Shown: one piece after another, positions 22,156 through 30,826 of the stretch | Layout of the letters: every line of letters begins with the position of its first letter | How positions within the stretch are numbered: position 1 is the first letter of the stretch | Source of the DNA: a virus | Virus record (IMG/VR): IMGVR_UViG_3300027730_000039 | Location: 1-55,079 of that record | Strand: one strand, 5' to 3' | Length of the DNA: 55,079 nucleotides | The notes under the pieces: model-generated | What the model was told of the DNA's origin: nothing | Seen by the model: only the letters and a program-made list of their open reading frames with translations | Database searches by the model: none | Translations under genes and position numbers: made by a program

Positions 22156-22319
22156 TATGCTTTTACAACCTCAACAACTACACTATCACCAATTAATTCT
22201 TGGGCAACTTGTTCTAAAGCCGCTTGGATATCAGGACTAGTGATACTAGTTCCTTCATCATTGTCTTTTACTATCTTACTAAACGTGATTACAATTGATT
22301 CTGTTACAATCTTTGCCAT
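22155..22319 (-). CDS. 54-residue protein, unknown
   Basis: Short gene MAKIVTESIVITFSKIVKDN... ending in VVVEVVKA. It is supported by a late promoter (GATAAATAC), a GGAG ribosome binding site about 8 nt before the ATG, and a TAATG overlap with the next gene. The sequence predicts strand-helix-strand: an amphipathic VITFSKIVK strand, an IQAALEQVAQELI helix and a final VVVEVV strand. Function unknown. Confidence 0.7.
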   Translation of the reverse strand: MAKIVTESIVITFSKIVKDNDEGTSITSPDIQAALEQVAQELIGDSVVVEVVKA

Positions 22320-22321
22320 GG

Positions 22322-22351
22322 TAAATACTCCATTTTATTAGAGTATTTATC
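22322..22351 (-). promoter_or_regulatory. Late promoter in a dyad with the ribosome binding site
   Basis: GATAAATAC (22343-22351). TAAATACTC (22341-22349) is exactly complementary to GAGTATTTA (22322-22330), whose start overlaps the GGAG ribosome binding site and which ends 2 nt before the ATG at 22319. Confidence 0.6.
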
Positions 22352-22354
22352 ATT

Positions 22355-23086
22355 TTAAACAGGATCAGGTCGTTTTTCTAATTTGTAACGTTTTCCAAGC
22401 ATATCTCCATAAATTAATGCCAGATAACTCAATACGCTCTCGTCATCATAATCAATAAAATGACTAGCATTACTATATCGATATCTCCAACTATGCTGAT
22501 TGTTGTGAATCGAGCCTTTAGCCCAATGTTTTAGTGCAGGACTAGGGTATATTGACTTGTTTTTCTTAAACATATCGTTCAGGTCTACTGCAAAAGTTCC
22601 CTCAACTCGTCTAGATTTTAGATAAACTCTAAATTTATGATTAGGCTTACGCACAAAATGCTTAATTCCTATAAAATCAGATTTTTGAACCTGTGTATAA
22701 TCTATCTCAATATCTGGAATGTGATTTATAATGTCTCTTAATTCTTGCAAGTCATTACTAAACACCGCTACAGTATTATGTTCGATTCTAATACTAGATG
22801 TTTTATTCTTTTTAATAAGATTTCGCCAATGTATGAACTTTTCTAATTTAGAAAGATTGGCCCTCACGTCATCTCGTTCATATGCAATACGATGATAACT
22901 TAAGCCTACTGCAGGAGCATCCAATCTATCAACTAGTTCTTGGATATTGTGTTTGATATACCATGTATAACGAACACCTACAAGTTGAAATCTTGCTCGG
23001 TATTCGTATTTGTTATAGTAATCACTATCCCGATATTCATAAAAATCAACACCGGGTACGTCTTTAACTAATTTCAATAATCCCAT
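22355..23086 (-). CDS. Unknown protein overlapping clpA
   Basis: A 243-residue protein rich in Tyr, Arg, His and Asp (FYEYRDSDYYNKYEYRARFQ; KFRVYLKSRRVEGTFAVDL; SWRYRYSNASHFIDYDDES). No catalytic motif or family recognised. It begins 23 nt inside the 3' end of clpA, which implies translational coupling, so it may work with the chaperone pair or be an adaptor; that is inference only. The C-terminus (LSYLALIYGDMLGKRYKLEK) is helical. Confidence 0.6.
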   Translation of the reverse strand: MGLLKLVKDVPGVDFYEYRDSDYYNKYEYRARFQLVGVRYTWYIKHNIQELVDRLDAPAVGLSYHRIAYERDDVRANLSKLEKFIHWRNLIKKNKTSSIRIEHNTVAVFSNDLQELRDIINHIPDIEIDYTQVQKSDFIGIKHFVRKPNHKFRVYLKSRRVEGTFAVDLNDMFKKNKSIYPSPALKHWAKGSIHNNQHSWRYRYSNASHFIDYDDESVLSYLALIYGDMLGKRYKLEKRPDPV

Positions 23087-25340
23087 CTTCGCCCACTCTT
23101 GCTATTGATTTTTGTGTCACGCTATATTCAATAACGTCATCAGTCATAACCGCTGTGATAACACTATTTTTAATGCGTTCAAATAAAATCTTCTTACTTA
23201 ACGGTACACGAATCAACTCATCAATCTTACGTGCTAACGGTCTTGCGCCCATCTTCTTATCATAACCCTGTTCAGCCAAATACTCAACTACAGGTTCTGA
23301 TAAGTTCAATGTAATATTGTGCTTGTCTAACAATGAATCTTTTAATTGTTCTGCAAACTTAACAACAATCTTCTTAATCGCAAGCATATCCAATTTGTTA
23401 AACTTACATACCAAATCTAAACGATTTCTGAATTCTGGTTTAAAGAATTCTTTTAGTGCTTTGTCATCCTCACCCGATTTTTCTTGATTACCAAAACCAA
23501 TGTTATTACGTTCACTATCACTACTACCCAAGTTACTAGTCATAATAATGATAGTATTCTTACAGTTAACTTCTTTACCGTTACTACCAGTTACACGCCC
23601 TTCATCTAGCATCTGCAAGAAGATGTTAAAGATATCCGGGTGTGCTTTTTCAACTTCGTCAAACAACAAGATACTATGTGGGTTCTTACTTAGGTCGTTG
23701 ATTAATCTACCACCACTTACTTGACTGTCACCAAAGCCAACATAACCAGGAGGAGGTCCAATCAAACTAGATACTGAATGTCTTTCACCGTATTCACTCA
23801 TGTCATATTTGAGCAATGGCATCTCTAAGTTTTTACTTAACAACTTAGCTAATTCTGTTTTACCTGTACCAGTTGGGCCTAAGAACAAGAAACTTGCTGT
23901 AGGTTTAGTCTCACTACCAATACCTGCAAAACTAACATATACTCGTTCAAGTACCTTATCAACTGTTTCATCCTGTCCATACAGTTTACCCTTGACATTA
24001 ACTTCAAGTGTTTGAATACGATCCATGTTATCACCACTAAGTTTATCAGCAGGGACACCTGTAAAGCGTTCAACTTGCTGAAAAATCATATCTTTAGTAA
24101 TCTGAATTCCCCTATTGCCATCAACTTTCTGTCTAGCACAAGCCGCATCAAGCAAGTCGATAGATTTGTCTGGATTTTTTCTATCGTGAATATAACGTTC
24201 AGCACTTTCTACTGCGGCAGTAACTGATTCAGGAGTAATTTCAACACCATGGAAGTCATTCAATCTTTCACTTAATCCAGTGAGAATCCTGATAGTTGTA
24301 TCTTTATTTGGTTCGTCAATACTTACACGATAGAATCTACGCATTAACGCACGATCCTTTTCAAATGATTCATAGTACTCTTCCCAAGTAGTACTAGCGA
24401 TAACTTTCAATGTACCTTTAGTAATTGCAGGCTTAATCATATTAGCAAAGTCAACACTTCCTCCACCAGATCCTCCACCACTACCTTTCATTGTGTGTGC
24501 TTCGTCAATGAATAATATGGCTTTCTTTTTTGTGTTCAATGCGTCTAATACGTGCTTAACTTTTTCTTCAAAGTCACCGCGATACTTGCTACCAGCAAGT
24601 AGTGAACCTACTTCAAGACTATATACATCGTGATTAAGAATAAATTCAGGGCAGTCACCCATAACAATAGTTTGTGCAAGACCTTCTGCGATGGCAGTTT
24701 TACCTACTCCCGGATCACCTACCATTAATACATTTGACTTGAATCGTTTAGCCAATACATTAACAATCTCATCAAGTTCTTTTGCACGACCAATTAGTGG
24801 TTCAAGTTTACCTTGTCTAGCCAATTCACTTAGATTGATAGTATATTCTTCTAAAATTTCATCTGCTTGACCATCACTTAGTTTAGTAGTGAATTCAGCT
24901 CCCTTGTATGTTTTTTGCCAATGAGTTACAAACTCTTGTTTGTTAATCCCATACTTCAATAAGAAGTAATGTGCGTGACTATTGCCTTCACTTGCCATAC
25001 TTAGATACAAATCAATCGTTGTAACTTGTCTACGACCAGTGAACAATACTTGTGTTACACTACGGTTCATAACACGTTCTAAACTGTTTGTTTTACGTGG
25101 TTGAACTTCTTCCATTGCAATATGTTTTAATTCAATAGCATGTAATCCATCTAGATAGCTACCTACTTCCTGAGTCATTAATTCAGTATCAGCACCAAAA
25201 CTATCTAAGCATTTTTTAAATGGTGTGTGATTAATTAATGATAGTAGCAAATGCTCAACGGTACAATATTGATGTTTACGTTCTTTTGCAAAAGCAATAG
25301 CTTGTTCAATAATGTTTTCAATTTCGGGTGAGTTGGTCAA
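23064..25340 (-). CDS. clpA: ClpA-type AAA+ unfoldase
   Basis: A 758-residue protein with full ClpA layout. It has an N-domain double repeat (EHLLLSLI...LYLSMASEG), D1 with Walker A GDPGVGKTAIAEG and Walker B ILFIDEAH, and D2 with GPTGTGKTELAK, PPGYVGFG and LLFDEVEKAH. There is no ClpB middle coiled coil. NIGFGNQEKSGEDD sits where ClpA has its ClpP-docking IGL/IGF loop. No ClpP is in the window, so it may borrow host ClpP or act alone. The start is TTG at 25340, needed to include the N-domain, with AAGGAA upstream; the first ATG is far inside. It follows dnaJ closely and shares its promoter. Confidence 0.93.
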   Translation of the reverse strand: MTNSPEIENIIEQAIAFAKERKHQYCTVEHLLLSLINHTPFKKCLDSFGADTELMTQEVGSYLDGLHAIELKHIAMEEVQPRKTNSLERVMNRSVTQVLFTGRRQVTTIDLYLSMASEGNSHAHYFLLKYGINKQEFVTHWQKTYKGAEFTTKLSDGQADEILEEYTINLSELARQGKLEPLIGRAKELDEIVNVLAKRFKSNVLMVGDPGVGKTAIAEGLAQTIVMGDCPEFILNHDVYSLEVGSLLAGSKYRGDFEEKVKHVLDALNTKKKAILFIDEAHTMKGSGGGSGGGSVDFANMIKPAITKGTLKVIASTTWEEYYESFEKDRALMRRFYRVSIDEPNKDTTIRILTGLSERLNDFHGVEITPESVTAAVESAERYIHDRKNPDKSIDLLDAACARQKVDGNRGIQITKDMIFQQVERFTGVPADKLSGDNMDRIQTLEVNVKGKLYGQDETVDKVLERVYVSFAGIGSETKPTASFLFLGPTGTGKTELAKLLSKNLEMPLLKYDMSEYGERHSVSSLIGPPPGYVGFGDSQVSGGRLINDLSKNPHSILLFDEVEKAHPDIFNIFLQMLDEGRVTGSNGKEVNCKNTIIIMTSNLGSSDSERNNIGFGNQEKSGEDDKALKEFFKPEFRNRLDLVCKFNKLDMLAIKKIVVKFAEQLKDSLLDKHNITLNLSEPVVEYLAEQGYDKKMGARPLARKIDELIRVPLSKKILFERIKNSVITAVMTDDVIEYSVTQKSIARVGEDGIIEIS

Positions 25341-25363
25341 AGTATTATTTCCTTTATATTTAT

Positions 25364-26158
25364 TTACTTAGCTTTAAAACGCATAATGCTATCAGTTATT
25401 TCAGAGTCAATTATATCAGGTATAATTGGTTTAATCAATATGATTTGGTCGCCAAAAAGATTACTATTGACAATGGGCATGCCTTCTCCTGCTATTTTTA
25501 AATGCATATGCGGTTGTGTTTTTGGTGGTATTTTTACTAATAATGTTTTACCTGCGAGGGTATTGAATTCAAATTCAGTACCAACTATTAAGTCTAAAAC
25601 TGATATAGTATGATTACAGTATAAATCATTATTTCTTCTTTCATACTTTAAATGATTTTGAACGTGGAATTCAACAAGTAATATAGAGTGTGGTATAACG
25701 TTTTCATAACGCATTTGTGCTCCGTGAGTTACACCTCTAGGTATTTGTATGTTGATAGCATGAGTGCCATTAGGTGTTTGTAGTTTTAAATTTTGCGTGT
25801 CTCCGTAATATGCTTGTTCAAGTGTGACACTAACTGTTGTTCTAAATGTATGGGGTATGTTTGGATTTCTACGATTATGTTGTTGAAACATTTGTCCAAA
25901 CAAATCATTTAAATCACCGTTAAAATTAAATCCTCCACCCTGAAATCCTCCAAAAGGATTACCTTGAGGCATTGGATTATCATATTGCTGTCGTTGATTC
26001 GGGTCACTAAGAATACGATATGCTTCTTCTATCTTTTGGAACGTAGCAGTATCTCCTCCCTTATCAGGATGATGTTTACTTGCTAGTTTACGATATGATT
26101 TTTTTATGTCGTCAGGGGTAGCATTTTTAGCTACACCCAACGTTTGATAATGATCCAT
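25364..26158 (-). CDS. DnaJ/CbpA-type J-domain co-chaperone
   Basis: A 264-residue class B J-protein. It has a J-domain with [20 protein letters not shown] and HPD (SKHHPDKGG), a Gly/Phe region ([15 protein letters not shown]), and then two C-terminal beta domains ([43 protein letters not shown]). The zinc-finger repeats CxxCxGxG are absent, so it resembles CbpA rather than DnaJ proper. It should stimulate a host DnaK. It has the best sigma-70 promoter in the window (TTGACT-N17-TATACT) with the -10 box 6 nt before the ATG and no ribosome binding site, suggesting an early leaderless mRNA shared with clpA. Confidence 0.92.
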   Translation of the reverse strand: MDHYQTLGVAKNATPDDIKKSYRKLASKHHPDKGGDTATFQKIEEAYRILSDPNQRQQYDNPMPQGNPFGGFQGGGFNFNGDLNDLFGQMFQQHNRRNPNIPHTFRTTVSVTLEQAYYGDTQNLKLQTPNGTHAINIQIPRGVTHGAQMRYENVIPHSILLVEFHVQNHLKYERRNNDLYCNHTISVLDLIVGTEFEFNTLAGKTLLVKIPPKTQPHMHLKIAGEGMPIVNSNLFGDQIILIKPIIPDIIDSEITDSIMRFKAK

Positions 26159-26164
26159 CTGAAT

Positions 26165-26193
26165 AGTATAACACCTTATGTGTTAATAGTCAA
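26165..26193 (-). promoter_or_regulatory. Sigma-70 promoter of dnaJ-clpA, 6 nt before ATG
   Basis: TTGACT (26188-26193), 17-nt spacer, TATACT (26165-26170), then six nt and ATG. Inverted repeat AACAC/GTGTT (26170-26184) lies in the spacer and touches the -10 box. Confidence 0.7.
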
Positions 26194-26194
26194 A

Positions 26195-26806
26195 TTAAGA
26201 TTTACCCTCAATCTTTTCTTTTGTACGGCCATATGCGGCAATACCAAGAACAGCACCCATAGCGATGTGGTAAAGACCAGCACCTTGTAATGTCAATGGT
26301 TGCCATTGCATTGTAACACTACCTTTGCTCATTGCTTGCAATAAGCTCCATAATATTGGGAATATAACAAAGTCCATTGTACAAGTTAGCATATAGATCC
26401 AACCCATAACTGGACGCCATTTTTTGTTGATCCAATCAGTTGAATCTTTATCATGTGCGACTAATACATCTGCTCCACTGGCGGCATTTGTTGGTGCGGC
26501 TCCTGTGAGTACTGGTTGATTGCTGTTTGATTGATTAATGTTCTGTGTGCTTCCGAAGCCTGATGTTGATTGTTGATTGAAGCCAGGATTTGAGAACGAT
26601 CCTGATGAACCAAACGAACCGCCACCGAAGCCTCCTGACGAAGGTGAGCCAAATGCTGAAGGCCCGCCAAATGATGTGTTTGAACCATAACTGCTACCTT
26701 GTGGAAATTGTTGAATTGACGGGTCAGACGCTAGTGCATCATAGTGGTCGTCATCTAATGCTGTTGGTACTTCATATCCTGCTTTTTTAGGTAATATAGT
26801 TGGCAT
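26195..26806 (-). CDS. Holin-like membrane protein with Gly/Ser-rich N-terminus
   Basis: A 203-residue protein. Residues about 35-110 are a Gly/Ser/Phe/Gln-rich low-complexity stretch. The C-terminal part, WINKKWRPVMGWIYMLTCTM, FVIFPILWSLLQAMSKG, then LYHIAMGAVLGIAAYGRTKEK, has two to three membrane segments and resembles holins of the 3-TM (GTA-type) superfamily, which open the inner membrane for the endolysin. It is distant from the endolysin gene at 36106. The family assignment is by the WRPxxGW...Y...R pattern only; a structural membrane protein is possible. Confidence 0.6.
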   Translation of the reverse strand: MPTILPKKAGYEVPTALDDDHYDALASDPSIQQFPQGSSYGSNTSFGGPSAFGSPSSGGFGGGSFGSSGSFSNPGFNQQSTSGFGSTQNINQSNSNQPVLTGAAPTNAASGADVLVAHDKDSTDWINKKWRPVMGWIYMLTCTMDFVIFPILWSLLQAMSKGSVTMQWQPLTLQGAGLYHIAMGAVLGIAAYGRTKEKIEGKS

Positions 26807-26808
26807 AT

Positions 26809-27360
26809 TTATAATCCTGCTATTGACTTGAATGCTTTAAGTTCAGCATCCTGTTTATCTGTGTATATAGGTTTAACATCTAATCCTGCACGATGTCTCA
26901 TTTCATTTAAATCTTCTTCACGTTCTTCTTCAACACGATAGTTATGCGGTGATAAAACTAATACTTGTTTTAGTACTTCTTCTGTTGGTTCATATTCTTC
27001 ACTATCAATCATAACAGTCCAATCACTTAATTTCATATCAGTTAGTGTTTTTAAATCTTCTAATAACTCAATGATACGTGATGGAACACTACTTCTACGA
27101 TTCATTTCTACAAACACCAGATATCGCCCGGGACTTATTTCACCATCACTAACCTGTGCGTCTAGTACAAAATCATACCCACGCTCAAACCAATCACATA
27201 GATCGTCACCGGCTTGTTTGTTTTTAATAGTAAATGCTAGTGTAACAATTTCACTGTCTTTACCCATATGCGCGGCATATTCATCTACTGTGACTTGTGG
27301 TAGTAATTGACCCTCTAAGTCGTGATAGTCTAAACCTTCGTTAATTATAATTTTACTCAT
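26809..27360 (-). CDS. Unknown acidic protein
   Basis: A 183-residue protein read from MSKIIINEG at 27360; an in-frame ATG upstream would overlap the previous gene and is less likely, because GGGAG precedes this one. It is acidic and mixed alpha/beta: GKDSEIVTLAFTIKNKQAGD, CDWFERGYDFVLDAQVSDG, PGRYLVFVEMNRRSSVPSRI and DWTVMIDSEEYEPTEE. The start is one base after the stop of the 208-residue gene, so they form a pair with linked expression. No family recognised. Confidence 0.6.
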   Translation of the reverse strand: MSKIIINEGLDYHDLEGQLLPQVTVDEYAAHMGKDSEIVTLAFTIKNKQAGDDLCDWFERGYDFVLDAQVSDGEISPGRYLVFVEMNRRSSVPSRIIELLEDLKTLTDMKLSDWTVMIDSEEYEPTEEVLKQVLVLSPHNYRVEEEREEDLNEMRHRAGLDVKPIYTDKQDAELKAFKSIAGL

Positions 27361-27361
27361 A

Positions 27362-27988
27362 TTACATTGCTCCCATTGGGGGAGGTGCATTAGCATCTAA
27401 TGGCATATTACCCGTCATACCCGGTTCTTGCTGTTGATTTAAACCACCATCTTCACTACCATCACTATCTTCTGACTCTAAATCATCTATATATGAATCG
27501 TCAAGTTCATTCAAGTCAATATTCTGTCCAGCTAAGTCAATACTACCTTCACGTATGTCATCCATAATTTCTTTAGGCATTTCAATGTTGACCAGCCAGA
27601 CTGCTTTTTTATTCATCTTTGGATAGCGTGTCCCTGGTACATAATCGTCATAATCATCTACTTCAACTGGAACTTGAATTGAAGTTTTTTTCCATTGTAT
27701 TTTACAACCCAATTTAACTAAACGTTTGGCCCCGGTTGGGTCAGGCATTAGTTTGTATGGCCACATAAACATACAGGCTACACTATATCGTTTTACAACA
27801 GGTCCTTGAACTAATTCTCCAAGTTGCCAGTTTCTAAAAGCATATAAATCGGCTTCATCCAAAACACGTTCAAAGTCTAATAATACGGACATAGAACCGT
27901 TGCTGGTGTATATCCCTTTAATGGTGCTGATAATGCTGACATAATCAACATCATCAAAAAAATCGTCGGCTGTAGGTAAGGTACTCAT
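27362..27988 (-). CDS. Unknown protein with acidic, Gln/Pro-rich tail
   Basis: A 208-residue protein. The core, YGVK-like VVKRYSVACMFMWPYKLMPD, KLGCKIQWKKTSIQVPVEVD and VWLVNIEMPKEIMDDIREG, is followed by an acidic tail (DDLESEDSDGSEDGG) and QQQEPGMTGNMPLDANAPPP. I do not recognise it. It has a late promoter (28050-28057) about 60 nt upstream. A second ATAAATA element 5 nt before the ATG may be an alternative leaderless start. It is paired with the following 183-residue gene. Confidence 0.6.
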   Translation of the reverse strand: MSTLPTADDFFDDVDYVSIISTIKGIYTSNGSMSVLLDFERVLDEADLYAFRNWQLGELVQGPVVKRYSVACMFMWPYKLMPDPTGAKRLVKLGCKIQWKKTSIQVPVEVDDYDDYVPGTRYPKMNKKAVWLVNIEMPKEIMDDIREGSIDLAGQNIDLNELDDSYIDDLESEDSDGSEDGGLNQQQEPGMTGNMPLDANAPPPMGAM

Positions 27989-28049
27989 GCATATATTTAT
28001 CTTAATCTGATTTTATATATAGATTTGAATAAGGCCCAAATTAGCCTAA

Positions 28050-28057
28050 TATTTATC
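28050..28057 (-). promoter_or_regulatory. Late promoter, GATAAATA
   Basis: Minus-strand GATAAATA in the divergent gap with phoH, upstream of the 208-residue gene. A second copy (GATAAATA, near 27992-28001) lies just before the ATG. Confidence 0.5.
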
Positions 28058-28156
28058 ATTTATATGTGTGCTAAAAGTATGCTACTATGTTGATATATAT
28101 TAACCTTAAATAATATTGAGTATTATGAGTACTCACGCTCTACAAAGGAGAACAAC

Positions 28157-28945
28157 TTGAGCAAAAGAAAAACTAGCGCATTAAGAACACAGGACACACG
28201 CTTCTCACACAGTAAAAAAGAAGGAAATACATTTTATACGAAAGAATCAAAAACAATTGACTTTTCACAAGCACAAGTAACGCAAAAACCAAGGGTACGT
28301 AAATCCGTAGAACTCATCCCAAAATCCATTAATCAAGAAAAATACATATTAGCACTACTTGATGACAAGACAGATATAGTCGTGGTTTCGGGACCTGCAG
28401 GGACAGGAAAAACATATCTTGCAATGCAAGCCGCTATCAAAGCAATGCGAAACGGAGACTGTGATAGGATTATTCTATCCAGACCCGCAGTAGGTGTTGA
28501 TGATGAAAAACATGGTTTTTTACCAGGGGATATCAATCAAAAGATGGAACCTTGGACAAGACCTTTATTAGATGTATTACGTGAGTATTATTCAACTAAA
28601 GAAATTGCCGATATGTTAGAAGAACAAATAGTAGAGATAGCTCCACTAGCGTTCTGTAGAGGTCGCAACTTTAAAAACAGTTGGATTGTACTTGATGAAG
28701 CTCAAAATGCAACCCCAAGCCAGTTAAAAATGATTATGACACGTATCGGGATCGGTAGTAAGATTGTCATCACTGGTGATGTAGAACAGACAGATAGACG
28801 CACGCCTGAGAATGGCCTCCTAGACCTTTTAACAAAGCTAGAGAGTGGAAAGGGGGTGATTCCAGGTTTAGCGTCTTGCAAGTTTGATATGCGTGACATA
28901 CAACGTCACAAAATTATTGAACACATCCTAAAGATGTACGCATAA
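28157..28945 (+). CDS. phoH: PhoH-like ATPase
   Basis: A 262-residue P-loop protein. Walker A is VVVSGPAGTGKTYLA near residue 80. It shows the PhoH-type RIILSRPAVGVDDEKHGFLPGD, MEPWTRPLLDVL, and Walker B WIVLDEAQNATP, then IVITGDVEQTD. The family has nucleic-acid-dependent ATPase or RNase-linked activity; its role in phages is unsettled. The start is TTG at 28157 with a near-perfect ribosome binding site AAAGGAG. It is one of only two plus-strand genes and is convergent with the replication operon. The 5' leader holds an inverted repeat GAGTA-N7-TACTC (about 28118-28134). Confidence 0.92.
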   Translation: MSKRKTSALRTQDTRFSHSKKEGNTFYTKESKTIDFSQAQVTQKPRVRKSVELIPKSINQEKYILALLDDKTDIVVVSGPAGTGKTYLAMQAAIKAMRNGDCDRIILSRPAVGVDDEKHGFLPGDINQKMEPWTRPLLDVLREYYSTKEIADMLEEQIVEIAPLAFCRGRNFKNSWIVLDEAQNATPSQLKMIMTRIGIGSKIVITGDVEQTDRRTPENGLLDLLTKLESGKGVIPGLASCKFDMRDIQRHKIIEHILKMYA

Positions 28946-28970
28946 GAAAAAGGGGCTTAAGCCCCTTTTT
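28946..28970. terminator. Bidirectional terminator between phoH and the gp44 operon
   Basis: Perfect stem GGGGCTTAAGCCCC with an A-tract on one side and a T-tract on the other, so it works for both convergent transcripts. Confidence 0.85.
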
Positions 28971-29239
28971 CAGTTTTGTGAATTTGCGGTAATAGCCGCT
29001 TCTTTTTCCAATTGTTCAATCAGATTAGTATATACTTTCTTATAGTATGTGTTCATCTTATCAAAATCAGTATCAACTACCTTACCTTCAATTACACACT
29101 TGTCTACTTTTTTCTTTGCATAGTCAATGATAACATTACAGGTTTGTAAATCTGCTGGTTTAACTTTTTTACTTACTGCAACTGACTCATCAATCTGACC
29201 TCCCGGTCTTCTCATAAATGTAATCAATAAATATCTCAC
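28970..29239 (-). CDS. Unknown small protein coupled to gp44
   Basis: An 89-residue protein MRYLLITFMRRPGG... with KKVKPADLQTCNVIIDY and KVDKCVIEGKVVDTDFDKM, ending in a helical LIEQLEKEAAITA. The start is GTG at 29237-29239 overlapping the TGA of gene 44 (GTGA), so it is coupled to the clamp loader. It occupies the place of the small clamp-loader subunit gp62 in T4, but I see no clear likeness. A conserved phage protein by style; function unknown. Confidence 0.6.
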   Translation of the reverse strand: MRYLLITFMRRPGGQIDESVAVSKKVKPADLQTCNVIIDYAKKKVDKCVIEGKVVDTDFDKMNTYYKKVYTNLIEQLEKEAAITANSQN

Positions 29240-30159
29240 GCTGTTAACTCCACCAGTGTTGCTGCCAAACTGATTTCAGGAATACCTACTAGTGGCAGAT
29301 TTGCTAAACCATTTCGAATAGTAATGATGCTTGCATCTTTACGTTCCTGTGAGTTACCCCACAAATCTAAATTCTCATACATCCAACGATAACAATCTTC
29401 AATACGTGTAGGATACATAGCGATATATTGCATCAACTGTTGCCGTGCCTCTAATATCTTACCTGCTTTAAATAATTGTGTTGCTTCTAACAATAACTCA
29501 TGTTCACTACTACCCTGTGCTTGTGGCTTCATCAATTTGCCATTATTACTATTAACCTGCAATTGATTTAAACATTTACGCAAGTCTGGATATGTTGCAC
29601 GAACATAACTATCTAAATCATCTAAATCAAATTCAACATTCTCAGTAACCAATACTGTAGCCGCACGTGCAGTGAACTCTGTTTGGTCTGTCTTTGCAAT
29701 ATGAAATTCATGGCATCGTGACTTCAATGCAGGGATAATCTTATGTTGATAGTTACAAGTTAGAATATATCTTACTGTATCAGCATATGCTTCCATATCA
29801 TTACGCAATGCGGCTTGGGAAGCTTGTGTTAAATAATCAGCCTCATCTAACAATACTACTTTAAATTTACCGAACGGCATTGTTTGAACAAAGCCATTAA
29901 TCTTATCACGCATATTGTCAACACCGTTTTCTCTACTAGCGTTAATTTCTAATACGTCATATTCTTCTACACCAAGTTCGTGTATCAATACTTTAGCAAG
30001 AGTGGTCTTGCCTGTACCCGGGTCACCTGATAATAACAAGTGTGGAATACTACCATCACGTACCCAGCCTTCTACTTGTTTCTTTTGTCTTTCATCAACG
30101 AACACATAGTCTTGCACAGTGTGTGGACGATATTTCTCTACCCAAAGTTTATTCTTCAT
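29236..30159 (-). CDS. 44: Sliding clamp loader large subunit, T4 gp44 type
   Basis: A 307-residue AAA+ clamp loader ATPase that loads the sliding clamp for the gp43 polymerase. LWVEKYRPHTVQDYV is the N-terminal RFC box; LLLSGDPGTGKTTLAKVL is Walker A (near 43-58), VVLLDEADYLT is Walker B, and ILTCNYQHKIIPALKSRCH carries the sensor and SRC arginine finger. The C-terminal collar has LDSYVRATYPDLRKCLNQLQ. It lies in an operon with the gp31-like gene and ends with the 89-residue gene. Confidence 0.95.
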   Translation of the reverse strand: MKNKLWVEKYRPHTVQDYVFVDERQKKQVEGWVRDGSIPHLLLSGDPGTGKTTLAKVLIHELGVEEYDVLEINASRENGVDNMRDKINGFVQTMPFGKFKVVLLDEADYLTQASQAALRNDMEAYADTVRYILTCNYQHKIIPALKSRCHEFHIAKTDQTEFTARAATVLVTENVEFDLDDLDSYVRATYPDLRKCLNQLQVNSNNGKLMKPQAQGSSEHELLLEATQLFKAGKILEARQQLMQYIAMYPTRIEDCYRWMYENLDLWGNSQERKDASIITIRNGLANLPLVGIPEISLAATLVELTA

Positions 30160-30449
30160 TTTCTTAACATTTCAAGTGTGATGATGTGTGCGATACCTTG
30201 ACCTAAATCTGTATCAGAGTTAATAATGTGTAATGCATTATCGTGTCTGTCTGTCTTATCGTTGTAAGTTGAATACTCTAACACATAGCCGCCATTAGCC
30301 ATATGGATTGTAAAATTCATTCCTCTATTATCAAGTTGTGACCCTCTACTAATAAGGGCACGCCCTCTATGAGTTTTAGTTTCTACTAACTCATTGGTAT
30401 CCTGGGGGAATATAAAGTTATGTAATTTTTGTCTAAACCAGTTTATCAT
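30156..30449 (-). CDS. Unknown small protein
   Basis: A 97-residue protein MINWFRQKLHNFIFPQDTNE... with a beta-like core (RGRALISRGSQLDNRGMNF, GGYVLEYSTYNDKTDRH) and an amphipathic first helix. It overlaps gp44 by 4 nt (ATGA) and its start touches the stop of the gp31-like gene (TAATG). AAGG precedes the ATG. Position suggests an early host-takeover or replication accessory protein; no family recognised. Confidence 0.6.
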   Translation of the reverse strand: MINWFRQKLHNFIFPQDTNELVETKTHRGRALISRGSQLDNRGMNFTIHMANGGYVLEYSTYNDKTDRHDNALHIINSDTDLGQGIAHIITLEMLRK

Positions 30450-30826
30450 TAGTATACCTTGTCGCTAATTGTTTCATCATACATCGGCTCATCCGATATC
30501 AATAGTATATCATTAGGATCGACTTTACGCAACGTCTGTTTGCCCTCTGGTGTTTCAACTGTAATACCCCGTGTCCAACGTCCGTGACTAATGAGGATGT
30601 ACTTACCGATTTGTAGTTCCGGATCCTTCACATCAGGACCCAATCCATAAATCTTTGCCCAACGTGGTCGAATGCCAGAACTTTTCTTGTCGTCATCCAT
30701 TAAAATAATTCCACCAGCTGTGATACGCTCATCAAACTTCATATCGGATACAATAATGTGGTCCTTAAAGAAGGTTAATTTGTCAACTTTTGTAGGACTA
30801 AACGCTGGTTTACTATATTTGTTCAT
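30449..30826 (-). CDS. 31: GroES-like co-chaperonin, T4 gp31 type
   Basis: A 125-residue protein. DHIIVSDMKFDERITAGGII is the mobile-loop region and KSSGIRPRWAKIYGLGPDVK, GKYILISHGRWTRGI and DPNDILLISDEP are the barrel. This is the shape of T4 gp31 and its marine-phage relatives, which replace GroES on host GroEL to fold the major capsid protein. It lies in the early operon upstream of gp44, close to its partner-type gene for replication. The sequence is a confident match by pattern. Confidence 0.88.
   Translation of the reverse strand: MNKYSKPAFSPTKVDKLTFFKDHIIVSDMKFDERITAGGIILMDDDKKSSGIRPRWAKIYGLGPDVKDPELQIGKYILISHGRWTRGITVETPEGKQTLRKVDPNDILLISDEPMYDETISDKVY

Noticed and set aside
26802-26812. 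Perfect TATAAATA match overlapping the ATG of the holin-like gene
   Set aside because: It is formed by the TTA-TAA end of the upstream gene plus the start codon; a late promoter here would start transcription inside the gene.
29225-29235. ATAAATA on the plus strand
   Set aside because: Lies inside the 89-residue gene on the opposite strand with no plus-strand gene downstream; a chance match.
28970-29239. Call as clamp-loader small subunit gp62
   Set aside because: Only position agrees; at 89 residues it is too small and shows no visible likeness.
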